Shown here: positions 46,737-60,100 of the stretch, one piece after another | Numbering within the stretch: the stretch's first letter is position 1 | Layout of the letters: each line of letters starts with the position of its first letter | From: Beroe forskalii | Taxonomy: Eukaryota > Ctenophora > Nuda > Beroida > Beroidae | Assembly: GCA_011033025.1 (NCBI GenBank) | Contig: WFMF01000003.1 | Coordinates: 1,147,483 to 1,211,482 of the forward strand | Length of the DNA stretch: 64,000 bases | Direction of reading: 5' to 3' | Translations under genes and position numbers: made by a program | Notes under the pieces: model-generated | Database searches by the model: none | The model's input: only the letters and a program-made list of their open reading frames with translations | Told to the model about the DNA's origin: nothing

Positions 46737-49345
46737 GGCTCCCCAACACAGTCCGGACTGCATGAGTCACCAAATAGCTCGCCTTTGCTAGTTAAATGAC
46801 TGCACGCCATAGCAAGTGGATTTTGGCATAATTACATTATTGCAGGACTTGCCTTAAATGATGCATGCTTTCCATAAGACATATTGAATAAAGCATGCAT
46901 GTGGAAGCAAAAAAGCTCATAAAAAGTTGAGCAGTTTTCTTATAGTCGGAGCAGTCTTTTTACAAATGACTACATTCCTACCTTTGACATGTAAAGCAAA
47001 CTCAACAGACGCATGTTTTTCGTTATGGGGTAGTTGTCACGAGGCCTTGCCAATTCCACCCCTATGCAAGAGGAAATATCACATGCATTCTTTTTCCTAG
47101 TGGATACGCTGGCCTTCATTATCATATGCATGCTTTTTGTACAACATTGACCTACACTTGTGATCTCGTACAACAGATGCATGCTTTTTGTTATGGAGTA
47201 GTCGTGCCAATTCCACCCTATGCAGGAGGAAATAACAAATGCATGCCTTTTCTTTCTGTATGTAGGCTTAAATTATCGTATGCATGCTTTTGTGTATCAT
47301 TCACATATTATATCTCTGCAATCTGGCACAACAGATGCACGCTTTTGGTTATGGAGGTTAACACATAGTTAAGCTTACTCCATTCCTATGCCGGACGTTA
47401 TAATACGTGCATGCTTTTCTTTGCGACCCTTCATAACATATGCATGCCTTTTATTATGGAGTAGATGTCACGAGATCAAGCTGACTCCATCCCTTATATA
47501 CGGGACGTAATATCACATGCAGGCCTTTGTTTTCGTAGGTGTATGAAATTATCATAATATGCAAGCCTTTGGTTAGTACTTAGTGCTAATCAAATTGAAA
47601 CAACAGTAGAACTATACATAAACACATATCATATGCAAACAAATATTTATATGTACCTACTTTAAATGCTCTTATGTAGAAAAATTTACATCGTAGGTAC
47701 CATCTCTGCAGGCTCAGGTTTCTGCATGCATGCTTCCGATTAACAGGGACGACACATAATTTGATCACCTGTAGTTGAGTAAATAATTTATATCTTTTGT
47801 CGTGTGTAAGTACATAGGTACAACACCATACATTCAACACTTTCACACTCACACTCAGCTGATCTATCCCTGTTCTGAAATTTAAATAAAAACAATGTAG
47901 AATTAACGGCTAAATACTTAAATACAAAATTACGCTGGTCCCTCCCCAGAAACTTAGAGTGAGAACCTAATCTAGCAATAATAGAAATAGAATTATTCCA
48001 CAATAAATTATTCCACAATAAATTTATAATTATATAAATGTATAAATACACCTCCTAAGATAGGTACTTATCGAACCTTTAATTTGCCTTAAAAGCTTAT
48101 ATGCCTCTGCCCTTTCCCCTACGGAACAAATATGTATAATAAGAGGCATATAAGAAATTTGGACCGAAAGAATTTGAAACGACTAAATATGTTGCTGCCC
48201 AAAATCTTTGAAACTCTTCAAAAAAGTTGCAGCGATTCGATCAACTCACGTGATTGTGTTGCAATTTTATACTTGTTTATTTATTGACCATTTAAAAACA
48301 TAAATTTAATTAGGCAAATTGAATCAGACAGGCAAATCACTAATGACAGGTTGTAATTTGGGGATTTTTCGGAAAATTCCCATTTTTCACACCATGACAG
48401 TTCAAAATGACGTCATTATCATATATGTTAACTAGAGTAATGACTTGAGAAAGATCCCCAAATTGCACCCTGCCAAAATTTTACTCCACATTAATACACC
48501 TCCTAAGGTACCTAAAATATTTTTCTCGTACGGGAGATTGGAATAAACTTCAGAACAGGGGTAGATCAGCTGAGTGTGAGTGTATGGTGTAAATGTAATT
48601 ACACATGACAAAATATATAAAATCATTTACTAAACTATGTGTCGTCCTCTGTTAATCGGAAGCATGCATGCAGAAACCTTAGCCTGCAGACAAACCTTAG
48701 GTTTGTCTTGATTAGCACTACGCACTAACCAAAGGCTTGCAAACGATAACTTAGGCCTGCATATACACTTCTACACTTAGAAAAGGCATGCATGTGATAC
48801 TTCGTCTTGCATAGGGGGTGGAGTCAGCTTGATCTCGTGACATCTACTCCATAATAAAAGGCATGCATATGTTATGAAGGGTCGCAAGAAAAAAGCATGC
48901 ACGTATTATAACGTCCGGCATAGGAATGGAGTAAAGCTTAACTATGTGTTAACTCCTCCATAACCAAAAGCGTGCATCTGTTGTGCCAGATTGCAGAGAT
49001 ATAATATGTGAATGATACACAAAAAGCATGCATACGATAATTTAAGCCTGCGCATACAGAAAGAAAAGGCATGCATTTGTTATTTCCTCCTGCATAGGGG
49101 TGGAATTGGCACGACTACTCCATAACAAAAAGCATGCATCTGTTGTACGAGATTGCAAGTGTAGGTCAATGTTGTACAAAAAAAAGCATGCATATGATAA
49201 TGTAGGCCAGCATATCCACTAGGAAAAGGCATGCATGCGATACTTCCTCTCGCATAGGGGTGGCACCCTGTAACAAAAAGCCTGCATACCTTAACATCAC
49301 TTATATGCAGTCCGGAGTCCGGGAGGGAGCCTATATAAATTACAT
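46737..49345. mobile_element. large foldback element with GCATGC-studded arms
   Basis: The left arm (about 46737-47880) and right arm (about 48538-49345) are inverted copies: for example CAACACCATACATTC with CAGCTGATCTATCCCTG near 47820-47875 matches in reverse GATCAGCTGAGTGTG with GTATGGTGT near 48567-48592, and ACAGTCCGGACTGCAT (46754) matches ATGCAGTCCGGAGTC (49305). The central loop is about 650 bp. The arms carry ATGCATGC with a following T-run every 40-100 bp (at least 12 times on the left), in longer units that include TTATGGAGTAG and CCTATGCAGGAGGAAAT. No transposase or other gene is seen. Confidence 0.85.
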
Positions 49346-51169
49346 TCCCAAGGCTACGGAAAATTACGTCATTTCGACTGTTTGAAATGAAAGAATTCTG
49401 ACGCCCCACTGCTCATTACCCAAGTGCAGCTTTTATGGTCGTGGCTGTAAATATCATAGGAACGGATAGGAACGACGAAAGAGTGATAAATACGAATTGA
49501 CTAAATTCAGTGAAATACAAATTAACCGTAATAATATTCTACATTAAATACCGTACAATTTTATGCCGTTCAATGAATATCCAATACTCCAGCGAGTATA
49601 ATACGTACATATGAAACGATGAAGAAGAGTGAAACCTGATTGCAGGTTTTGGATGGTTCAGATAACAGATTTGATTATAAATACTTCTGCCAGAAAAACG
49701 AGTTAATTTTGTGAAGGAGTAATTTCATTAAACACCTTCATCAAGTACAGTATGTCGAAGCGGTGGTAAGGTGTCATTAAATTTCCATTAAAAAGCATTA
49801 AAATGACTTCACTCCAAACCACCTATTTAATTCCAGCCCGGAAAATCTGCGATAAAATTTGCAGGTACTCCTCTATCATTAATTTGTATTCTTATTGAAC
49901 GTTGTGCTATTCTGTTAATTGCTTAATTGTTTTCTTTATTTTTCCTAATTTTCCTTCAAAGGTTATTATTTATTTTCTTTTAAATATAATATTTAAGTAT
50001 TCAAAATTGAAATTGTAACGAACCGAATAACTAAATAAGCAAATTCCCGTTCTTTCCGAAAAATCACTTTCACCATATATGAAGATATGATAAAGCTTCT
50101 ACGAAAGCATACTCAAGAATGTAAAAAGATAACCGTGTTTTGGATTAAATGTCCACTAAAGAATAAAGGATGCTTCAACGTTATGGATTCCTTTCATCTA
50201 CTCAAGAACCAGTTTTACCACTTCACATATCTTCTTTCCACCTTTCCATCAATGAATACAAAGTTTGCATAATATGTCGTCAGCAGCTTTCTAACTTATA
50301 ATTAAGTATTAATAAGAAGATGCGTAAACGAGAAAAACGATTGAACAATCAACCGATCATTCAGTTCAAAACCTCCTGGCAGAATCTCAAAACGTAACAA
50401 AACCTACGTATAAAATTCAAACCAGCCAATATAAGATAAGCTTTCTGATATTTATGCGAGATGGTCAGTTTTTCTCGAAATTATATATCACCTATCATAT
50501 TCAACTATTCAAGACTGTTTTCGAGTTATCTGTCTTACAATCTAACTATCGTAATTTAAGTAAGATTGAAATTGAAAGGAGACAAATTTGATAGTTTTAC
50601 TATAAGTATAGGAGCTTGAGAACTCAAACATGATTAATTACCATCCTTATATTTTATTGCATCCGTGATTTAAGAGAGAACTTTACTAAGTTACTGATCT
50701 CGCTAGCTTTAATATAAATAAGTACTTTAATGATATAATACTGAGTAATGAAGAATCTTGATCTACTTAATGGTGAGTTAGTCCCTGCTTCCTCATTACA
50801 AACTATAAACGGATTTATTGAACTGTGAAATGCTTAGATAGGTACATCTAAACATACTAATACTCAGCAATTTCTACAGAAGGTAAATTCTATCTGCTTC
50901 ACTTCGCAGCGTTACCATGTTTTTCCTGATTGATTGATTGCAAACCCGGAGGGCTTTCAACCACAAAAACATCACATCAAGAATCACACAAACGTCAGTA
51001 CACTCTACAGCAATCAAGTATCGACATCAACTCATCAATACCAGCACCATGCACGGATATCTACCTACATCATGAAAATATGAAATATCGGAAAATTATC
51101 CTACATATAGAAATCATTAAATTTTATAAGATGAAACTGAAGAAAAGGCATAAAATAATTCCCTAATTA

Positions 51170-51330
51170 TCGGCAGCACATTAGCTTACGCCTTACCCAT
51201 ACCATCCTAAAATCATCTTGATAGTGACCAATCAGCGGTCGATTTCAAAATCAAATCAGACGCTTATTGGTCGATATTTACCTAGATGGAACTATGGGTA
51301 AGCTGCTAAGTTACGCCGCAGATGATATTA
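51170..51330. repeat. palindromic CCAAT-containing element, copy 3
   Basis: Termini TTAGCTTACGCCTTACCCAT and ATGGGTAAGCTGC with TAAGTTACGCCG form imperfect inverted repeats. Inside lie GTGACCAATCAGCG and the inverted CGCTTATTGGTCGA. A fourth copy lies at about 52440-52575, with TTGTCCAATCAACGTGCG and CGCGCTGATTGGTCAATG. Confidence 0.7.
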
Positions 51331-51715
51331 GCTGAAGTATAAATTGTATTGAACCGTATTGTTTAGAACAAACTACCACCATTTTAACTACCACCATCAA
51401 TATCCACTTTATACCATAGATTGTACCTATTGAGGGACAATAATAACGTACAAAAACAAAACATGGCGATGGTATCAAAGGGTATATCAGTTGTGCCTGA
51501 GAAACAACAGATTTAACGTCATCAATTCACCATTGTGATCCATGATAATGATGTCACTGTCAACTTGATCAATTGACCAATACACAACCAATAGTAGTAG
51601 AGTAGTAGTAATACTTAGTAAGGCAGGGAAACTTCTTCATTAATCAACTGCTTGGGTATTGAGTCTTATAATTAAAGAGCATGGGCTGGTCTTGAGGGCT
51701 TCGTCCTCATTATTT

Positions 51716-52290
51716 AGACTAAAAGTTAAGCATCAAGCACCATGATCAAACATCAAACATCAAGCAGTTCAAGCATTCAAGCATCAATTTACCCTCACGA
51801 ACATCACTACTATCAGGTACTATAAACATCAAATTTGAGATAGGTATTTAGTACCTAGTGTATAACGAGATGTTATATTGTTATATAGATTTATAGGGTG
51901 AACCATGATCAAGCAGTTCTAGTGTCTAACAACGTCAATCTCACCTTTTTGTGAATGTATGTCCTTTATACACATAGGAACACTTATCAGGATACGCACG
52001 ATTTGAAGGTATCAAATATAGGAGAGGTCACGATTCTTCACATGGTTTTTTAGACTAAAAGTTAACCATCAAGCACCTTGATCAAGCATTCAAGCATCAC
52101 ACATTAAATCAGCATTTGCCAGATTCAATATTTCAAATGAAGATAGGAAAGGTCACAATTCTTCACATGGTAAAACACCTGCAGGCGTAAGGTAAGAGAT
52201 TGCACACACTATTGGAAATGAAGAATGGGCTGGGTTTCATTAGTTCATTAGACTAAGGGTCAAGCATCAAGCAGTTCTAATAGTGTTCCA
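51716..52290. repeat. degenerate CATCAAGCA repeats
   Basis: Three clusters of CATCAAGCA, GATCAAGCA and TTCAAGCAT recur with a longer unit that includes GACTAAAAGTTAA and GGTCACGATTCTTCACATGG. No gene is seen. Confidence 0.6.
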
Positions 52291-54957
52291 TAAGTTTGAG
52301 ATAAACGACTGTTAACAATACCTAGTAGGTAAAACGATCGAACTCAGAAAGATAAACGGTCCGAATAGCAATGAAAGTGTGACATGATAAACGTAGCTCA
52401 AATAAAGAAATAATAACAAATGCGTATAAGCATGCCGTCAGATTCCGAAATTGTCACGACATTATGCCGTTTTGTCAATTGTCCAATCAACGTGCGAGAA
52501 TAAGGTGAACTTGCGCGCTGATTGGTCAATGCCAAATATAGCTATGGGTAGTAAATTCTAATGCACCGCAAATGATAGTTCACTAAATCATTGATTTGTA
52601 AAGGAATCCTTAGGAGCGGAGCATCCATCACAAAACATAACAAAATGTCATGATAAACTTACTGCTGATATTGCAGGGCAAACTGCAGGATTATACAACA
52701 AATATTCATTTTTTAACATCTGATCTGTTACTGCACTTGGCGCTACGCGCGCATAATACGCGATATTAGAATGATGTCATTATCATACTCTAAAATGGTG
52801 AATTAATGACGCGATTTCGCCCAAATTTCGCATGCGCGTAGCATAAACTTACAGCTAATATCTACAATAAACGCTTGATATATACGTACAAAGAAGGTGT
52901 AAGGTAGTGTTTAAACTAGAAGATTATAAGCTGTGAGCTGATTGATTAATATGTTTGATATCTAATATATATCTCATCATCATCGTTTCTTGACAGACAT
53001 TGGGCGCCAAGATATATAATTAAATATATTTACGTAGGAGCTTCGCTTAGTGACGTCATCACATTTATAATTATAATTATAATTAAGATGTGTGCGGGGG
53101 AAGGTTATTTGGCACAGAGTTACAATGTTACATTCCCTGATATACCTGACAACCTGGCAGTGTGTTCGTATAAAAAATTAATAATGTTACTTGGTGTTTT
53201 AATATTTTATAAAGATATAAATGATCAAATACAGAATTCCATAAAATTGAAAAAAATTGTACATGAAACTTCCTAATTAGAAAAAAATGACCATCAAAAA
53301 GCCGATTGAGTATGGAAATTTCTAATCTCGTCGGAAAAAAGAAGAGAAGCTATCATTCGGCAGCAAATCTAATTAAACTCTGCAACACACTTCTTTACTC
53401 AATCAAACTTCAGGCCAACGATGTATAACCAAAGATATCGATGAAATTCATTTTGTCTCATTGGGCGTCAAACTCAAAAGTTTAATAAAAGTTTAAACAC
53501 GTAACACCCATCAAAAGATTTACAGGTTTTCAGTCTCTGTGGGGTCAAAACAAACATGGGAGGGCCCACGACCCTATTGGTCAAACTCATTCCACCCCAG
53601 GATTTGATTGGACAAGAACATTATTTTGTCATTTATATTTGATTGATTGGAAAGTAAAATAATGAATTTTGATATTTTCGAGGGTCAATTCGATTGTCAA
53701 ATTTTGACCCGTGATATGGATAAACTTCGTGGACGTTTTATATCGTTAATCGATTGAGGGCCCCATCATTTAAAATTTATATTTATCTGTGTTTTACTAT
53801 TTGATGGCTGCTTACAATGCAAGCATCTTATAAAGAAGTCACTAAGGAATATTCAATGTATGCTGTAGGTTGAGGGAAATCGAAGCAAATTCCATAATTC
53901 TAGCTACCTTAATTACAGTTGTTTGACCGACAAAATGACGCTCCTCAGCTGTCACTCAGCCGACATGTTATGATGACAGCGGACGTTGACAAACCAAATT
54001 GACCGAGCTCATTGACTCATCGAAAGCTCTGATTCTTAGCTCTTTAACATTGTGACATATATAAGCCATAACTCCATAAGTGACGCGTTTTAAAAGGTGT
54101 GTCCAATGAAATTTTTGCTTTGCGGTGATGGCTTACATACATACATACATATATTCGACAGCTATTATAGTTTTTTGTGTTGAGGGTGTGACATAGTGAC
54201 TTACGTAAATGAACTATGTCACTAACAGATTGCTAAAAACTTTCAAACACGTCATCTCAATCAGTTAAATTGGAAAACTGGTTACTTTGTTCCCAATCCA
54301 ACCGTGGAAAACTACTTTTGACCAGGAACTGGTGAAATGGTGTGGCTATTGGCTCACAAAAATGGAAATTGTAGACTTCAGCAATACCTTGGAGGACGCG
54401 GCGCCGGATCATAATCAAGATGACCGTCAGACATTTTGTTGGGTGTTTTTGAGCTCCTAGCATTGTCCTCTTAGAAAAGATATCATCCTGAACTTCCCAA
54501 GTGCACAATAACCCCAATATATAGTACTCACGTAGAGGGTAGCGCTGTTTTCTGAAGAGCTGTGACTTCCTACTTTGTTATTAGTGTGCTCCAAATTACG
54601 AGGTCCTGCGAAGATTTAATTGGTTAATTGATTGCGGAATTAATTAGTGAATTGATTGATAGCGGATTGAACTGATAGCGGAGTGAGTTGATTGATTGCA
54701 GAGTGAGTTTATTAACTCAACCATTGTCGATGCATGGTTGGGACAGAAGACAGGGCATATTTGGGGTACAGTTTGAACAACTATGGCCCAACTATGCCCC
54801 AGGTAGGCCCCAACTATTCATCGGCATTGCTACATTAGACCAATTTACCGATATATGAATATAAGAAATATCTTGAAAAGAAACTCACGGATAGTAACAA
54901 GAGTTCGGCGAAGCTTTGAAAAGGAGAAACCATTACCCATCACATCCTGAGCCAAAT

Positions 54958-55400
54958 CATTGAACTTGCATTCAACTGCAGTGGTAACAGTGATTAGAGG
55001 TTACAAATCATTGAACTTGCATTCAACTGGAGTGGTAACAGTGATTAGAGGTTACAAATCATTGAACTTGCTTAGAACTGGAGTGGTAACAGTGATAAGT
55101 GGTTACTTAGTAATTGGAGCAGTTTTAAGTGGATAAGAAATTCAGCTGAGAAGAAATTGAACTGATAAGAAATTCAGCTGGTAAGAAATTCAACTGATGA
55201 TAAATTTAACCCAATATAAATTCTAAATTCAGATGGCAAGAAATTCTACTGATAAGAAACTAAGCTGATAAGCAATTCTACTGATAAGAAAGTAAACCGA
55301 TAAGAAATTCAACATTTTGATGAAATCAAGCTGATAAGAAATTCAACAGATTAGAAACTCAACTGATAAGAGATTCAACGGATAAGAGACTCAACTGATA
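54958..55400. repeat. 57-bp triplicate followed by GATAAGAAATTCA repeats
   Basis: Three direct copies of TCATTGAACTTGC, then GTGGTAACAGTGATTAGAGG, run to about 55108. They are followed by about 15 loose copies of CTGATAAGAAATTCAA to 55400. Confidence 0.8.
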
Positions 55401-56716
55401 AGAAATAAAATGAGGCACTAAACTGAATAGCGATCAGTTTAACGACTAAAATATGAAAATCTGTTATCTAACTCATCCTATCCAATCAAATACTCAAATA
55501 CAAAAAACCTCATATATGGATGCAAAGTCCTGCGATTAGCGATCATATATCTACAAAATCTGAGAGATTACCTACAATTAAGCAGTTATAGGAACCGGAT
55601 ACAGGAAGCGTTCAAATATTGGTTCCCTAAATACGCCGCTGGTATAATTTTCCGTGCAAAGTGGGGGCATTTAAAAACACTATATATTAACCGCGACCTA
55701 ATGTTGTGTGGTAAAGTCTCAGGGAGTGTAAACACTAAATACCGTGGGGTAGGATCTTTATATTTGATATTTCACGCAGGTCCAAGAATACCATATGAAG
55801 TTTTGGAAACCTTTTATAACGATCGTAAACGCGAAAAATAAACGCCCGTTTCCGTCATCAATTGCAAATATCAACCTATGATAATGACGTCACTAAATCC
55901 TGCATGCTTCCCGAGGACGGCCGGTAAAGCTGGGTGGCACAGTATAAATGGGATAATTGGCTCCCCCAGTTTCGGAACACCTAAACCCCGCAACAGCTCC
56001 TGACGCATGGAGCTATATATTCGTCTGTGTATCAGAACATGCAGGTGTGTGGGGGTGCTGCAGGAGAGGCAAGACTAACGCAGGTGAGTGGGATAAACTG
56101 ATGATGTGGGATAAAATGATGATGGGATAAAATGATGAGGGGTGTAATGTGCATGAAATGATCATGCAACACCCGATTATCAAGGATAGGAGCCTGCTGC
56201 AAATGCCACCAGAGTTAACTTCTTTATAGTTAGTTATAATATCATGATATGGGAACGAAGGTTTCTGTTTTAGGGTTGAATCATAGATCCGATTTCAGGA
56301 GAGATATGATATCAGCGTTCGAGCAGCATTGATCAATAAGTCAATAGTCGAAGCAAATACATCTAACGTACATATCAAATCTTCCAAAAGGACTGTCAGA
56401 GCATTAAAACGAGCACCTACTCAGTGTGGAAGCAATCAAAGATATGCAATATAGCTGTCACGGTCCAGTAACGGGCATAGGCAGTTGCAATCAATACACT
56501 AATACACACACTCGCTCTCTCGTTCAAATCATATATACTCGAGGTGTGACGTCATCAATCCAGCGTTTAAAACCCTGATAATGACGTCATCAAGTCACAG
56601 AATATATCGAATATATATATTAGGATTGTAACCAATCAAACTCCATCCCTCTAGTATATTAAACTGGAAACCAATAAACCTGTGTGTGTCGAGGCTATGT
56701 GTGAAGTATATTAATC

Positions 56717-57180
56717 GCAGGTGTGAATTGGTCAAGGTGCACTATGAACAGCGTGTTTTAGAGTACCGACTACCGCTTTACAAAACGCTGACACATAGTA
56801 AATTGAAAAAATTGAGAGTCAAACGAACATAAATACTTAAATACTGACAGATAAACACGTGGACAGACAGACAAAGAGAGATTGCCATTCTTAAGAATGA
56901 AAAAAATATTAAATTGATTGAGCACGATACAAATATTAATCGTAGGTGTGAATTGGTCAAGGTGCACTATGAACAGCGTGTTTTAGAGTATCGCTTCACT
57001 CCGCAAAACGCTGACACAGTTCACAGAAAATTGAAAAGTTAAGAACATTTGAGAGTCAAACGAACAAACACATGTACGTACTGACAGATAAACTAACACG
57101 TGGACAGACAGACAAAGAGCGACAACATACGCCATTCTCAAGAATGAAAAAACTTATTAAATTGATTGAGCACGATAGAC
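56717..57180. repeat. tandem duplication, unit about 225 bp
   Basis: Copy 1 (about 56717-56939) and copy 2 (about 56940-57180) share GGTGTGAATTGGTCAAGGTG, GAACAGCGTGTTTTAGAGTA, CACGTGGACAGACAGACAAA and TTAAATTGATTGAGCACGAT. Short ORFs in both copies (56770-56967 minus, 57072-57368 plus) are not conserved between the two and look accidental. Confidence 0.85.
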
Positions 57181-60100
57181 GTACACTATACAGACATCTA
57201 TACATATATACAATCTATACACGATTGAGCTATCATTACGTCTGCGAGATAACCTCAGACGATATCAGTTTGACATACAGTGCCATGAAAGTTTTAGAAC
57301 CCCCTGCCGAAAGCGCTAGTCTAATTAAAAACGTACCATACATGGTGTATGATAAACACTATATATAAAGTTAGAAATCATAAAGTTAGAAAGGTATAAA
57401 CTTGAAAACTCTTGGGATGAAATTACTCAGACTTCTCTTGATCTCTCTTGACTTCTCAACGCTCACGCACGAACGTCTACACACATTATTTGCAAAAACT
57501 CCAAAGTTAAGCTGACAACTTATTAGAATAATTCGCTAATTTGGCAGCTGTAGGTACTACCATGCACGATTTATCAGAACAGATTTTTATCAGATCTCGA
57601 AAATTCTCTGTCAAAATCTTTAGAGCGAAGGAGCCATTTTTTATTCAATATTTTACTTAATTGAACGTCGGTGTTTTTCAATTTACGTTTAGGAATGGAC
57701 CAAAATAGATTTTGAAAATAACGACCCGAGCAAGTTATTTGCGTCGAAATTATATTATCGATCTATCGCTAAACTTGAGTCCTTCGAGCTCCAACTGAAC
57801 TCTGAGCTTCCTAACAGCTCATATAAAGAAATAATCAAAGTGAGTGCGCGAAATTATATATAGGTGCCCATAGAAAGCAATAATATCAAATCTTTGGAAG
57901 AATTGTTTTATAGCTCTACCTTCAAATTGCTCGGAACAAATGCACAACCACTCTCTCTTATACGTCTAACATCACATCAGGTAGAGTATATACGAGAATA
58001 AATGACACTTCCGCATCATCAAAACACCATTCTAAACCATGATTATGACGTCACTCTCGACCCTATATTTCTTCTACACGCATCTAGTACTATAATACAA
58101 GAACTTGTTACATATAAGCGCAGTGTAAGATGCTCGTGGTATCGGCATATATATGCTGTGTAATATGATTAAATTTGCAAGAAATTGCGCTCTGAAATGA
58201 AGACAGTATGCGCATGCGTAGGGTGAATGTGTGTGTATAAGTCTACGGTTGAACCGGCTCGAGGTTACCTATAGCTCTTTAGGTAATATTGCAGTCCAAT
58301 GTAGGAATACTAGGTATTCAGCGTAGGAAAAAACGGTGAGAAATAATTAATTCGCTATTTGTCACACCCAATGGTTTCGAATGGGATAAAGATGCAAATT
58401 CTCCCGTTGTTTTGCAATACATTATAGCTATAAAAGTATAAACGATCAAAAAAGCTGCTTTTATCAACTTAAGGACTTATCACGCAAGCAACTACTTAAC
58501 TATACTATACAAAGACAGACGTTCATTAAAAACGATCTTAAAAGCACGAAAATCACACTTGCGAAATACCATGTGAATATTAGCATTCCTGCGGCTGAAA
58601 AACGTCATATATTCCAAGTTATAAACCCGAACGAATACTCCAATACATACATCATACGATTCCGTATATACAAGATATTATAATATCGTAATTAAACTGT
58701 TATGCTTCTAAGAAATGCATCATTTGTAGCGTGCAAAAGGTTAAATACTATACTCTACCCCACACTCGAGCAAACACACTCGCGTCATTACCATGTTGTA
58801 AAGCGGTCAAATGCAACGCCGGTCAGTGATACCCTCTCAGATCTCTCAGGGTTAAGGAGTTGGGTAAATATATTGCAGATTCTGAGAATTCCAAGGCAAT
58901 ATATTGGGTGATCTGACGCAGAGTAAATTTGCAGGTGTTGTGACGTTCTGAAGCGGTTAGTTTGCACCCACTCACTAACGTTGATTGGAATCGAAGATTG
59001 GAGCCCGCTGCTTACTTCAATACTTCTTAGTAGAGTTTAACTGTATAAACACGCTCATATTTACTGTCGCAACTGATGAACCCGAAGGTGTAGCCTGAGT
59101 AATTTAACACGCATCCTGCGGGTTTATACCAAGTTGCACCCAAAGTGAGTGGGTTTTTAACTTAAAACTCTATGAATCTAGAAGGCAGACATGCAGGGGA
59201 AGGAAAACAAGCGGACCTATGAAAGGTCCGGGGGTTCTCCTAGTGTGGAAATGGGAACGGGATATGCATCTCACGCATAGGTCAGGGTGTGGTTTACGGT
59301 TTGTGTTAAACACAACCTTGAGCGTTGCGTAAGGTAAGGTCATGTTAGGGTAATGTGATTTCGAATTTTTACGTGAAGTGTAGTAAGTTAAGTTTTACGA
59401 CTTAAGGAACACTCCCGAGCCGGCAAAGTTGATCCATGACATTTGAGTGGATGGGAACGAGTAACTTACCAGAGGCCGCGGCATAAAATTAAAACCACTA
59501 CACGAAAGTACAAACATGAGATCAGGTTAATGAAGTAACCAGTAAGTCCACAATTACCCAAATAATCGCGTACCTAATTAGTCCACAATTACTTAAAATT
59601 GACGCCATGAATCACTCCCTCCTAAGGAACATATAACCGCGCTCTAACTGGAGTTTAAAGGGTACCCCACCACAGTGCGCTGCGTGACTTGATTAGCATG
59701 TCCTGTGACAGTTGACAGGGTCTAGAGAGGGAGGCGACGCATTAGACCTTATTAGGGAGCAGCCATTTAATATATAACACAGTGTTTCAAATTGCGATGG
59801 GTTACGGGTGCCTTGATACATACATATATATATAGGTACCTCCGTGAGTATATTTATTTCGATTTGAGAGAATCGTATTATTGAGGGAAACCAAGAATAT
59901 ATCTGTTGCATTACATGATAGAGACTTAGAGCTTGAGAGAGGTAGTGCTGCATTTATTTGGGAGAGAGATGACATTATGAGACAGATACTCAGATATATT
60001 GATGCTGACTGAAATTTCATAACAGGTACATGACCGAATCCGAGTAACGGTGAGATTTGCGCTTTTATAATACCTAGGTACTCTGTTCATGGTGTTCCTA

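Noticed and set aside
54257..54517. Minus-strand 86-residue ORF
   Set aside because: No family resemblance, start context or splice partner; it may be a transposon scrap but nothing supports that directly.
59205..59420. Possible spliced-leader or other structured RNA
   Set aside because: There is a neat CGGACC hairpin and a GTAAG|GTAAGG string, but no clear Sm site or repeat unit; similar hairpins can arise by chance.
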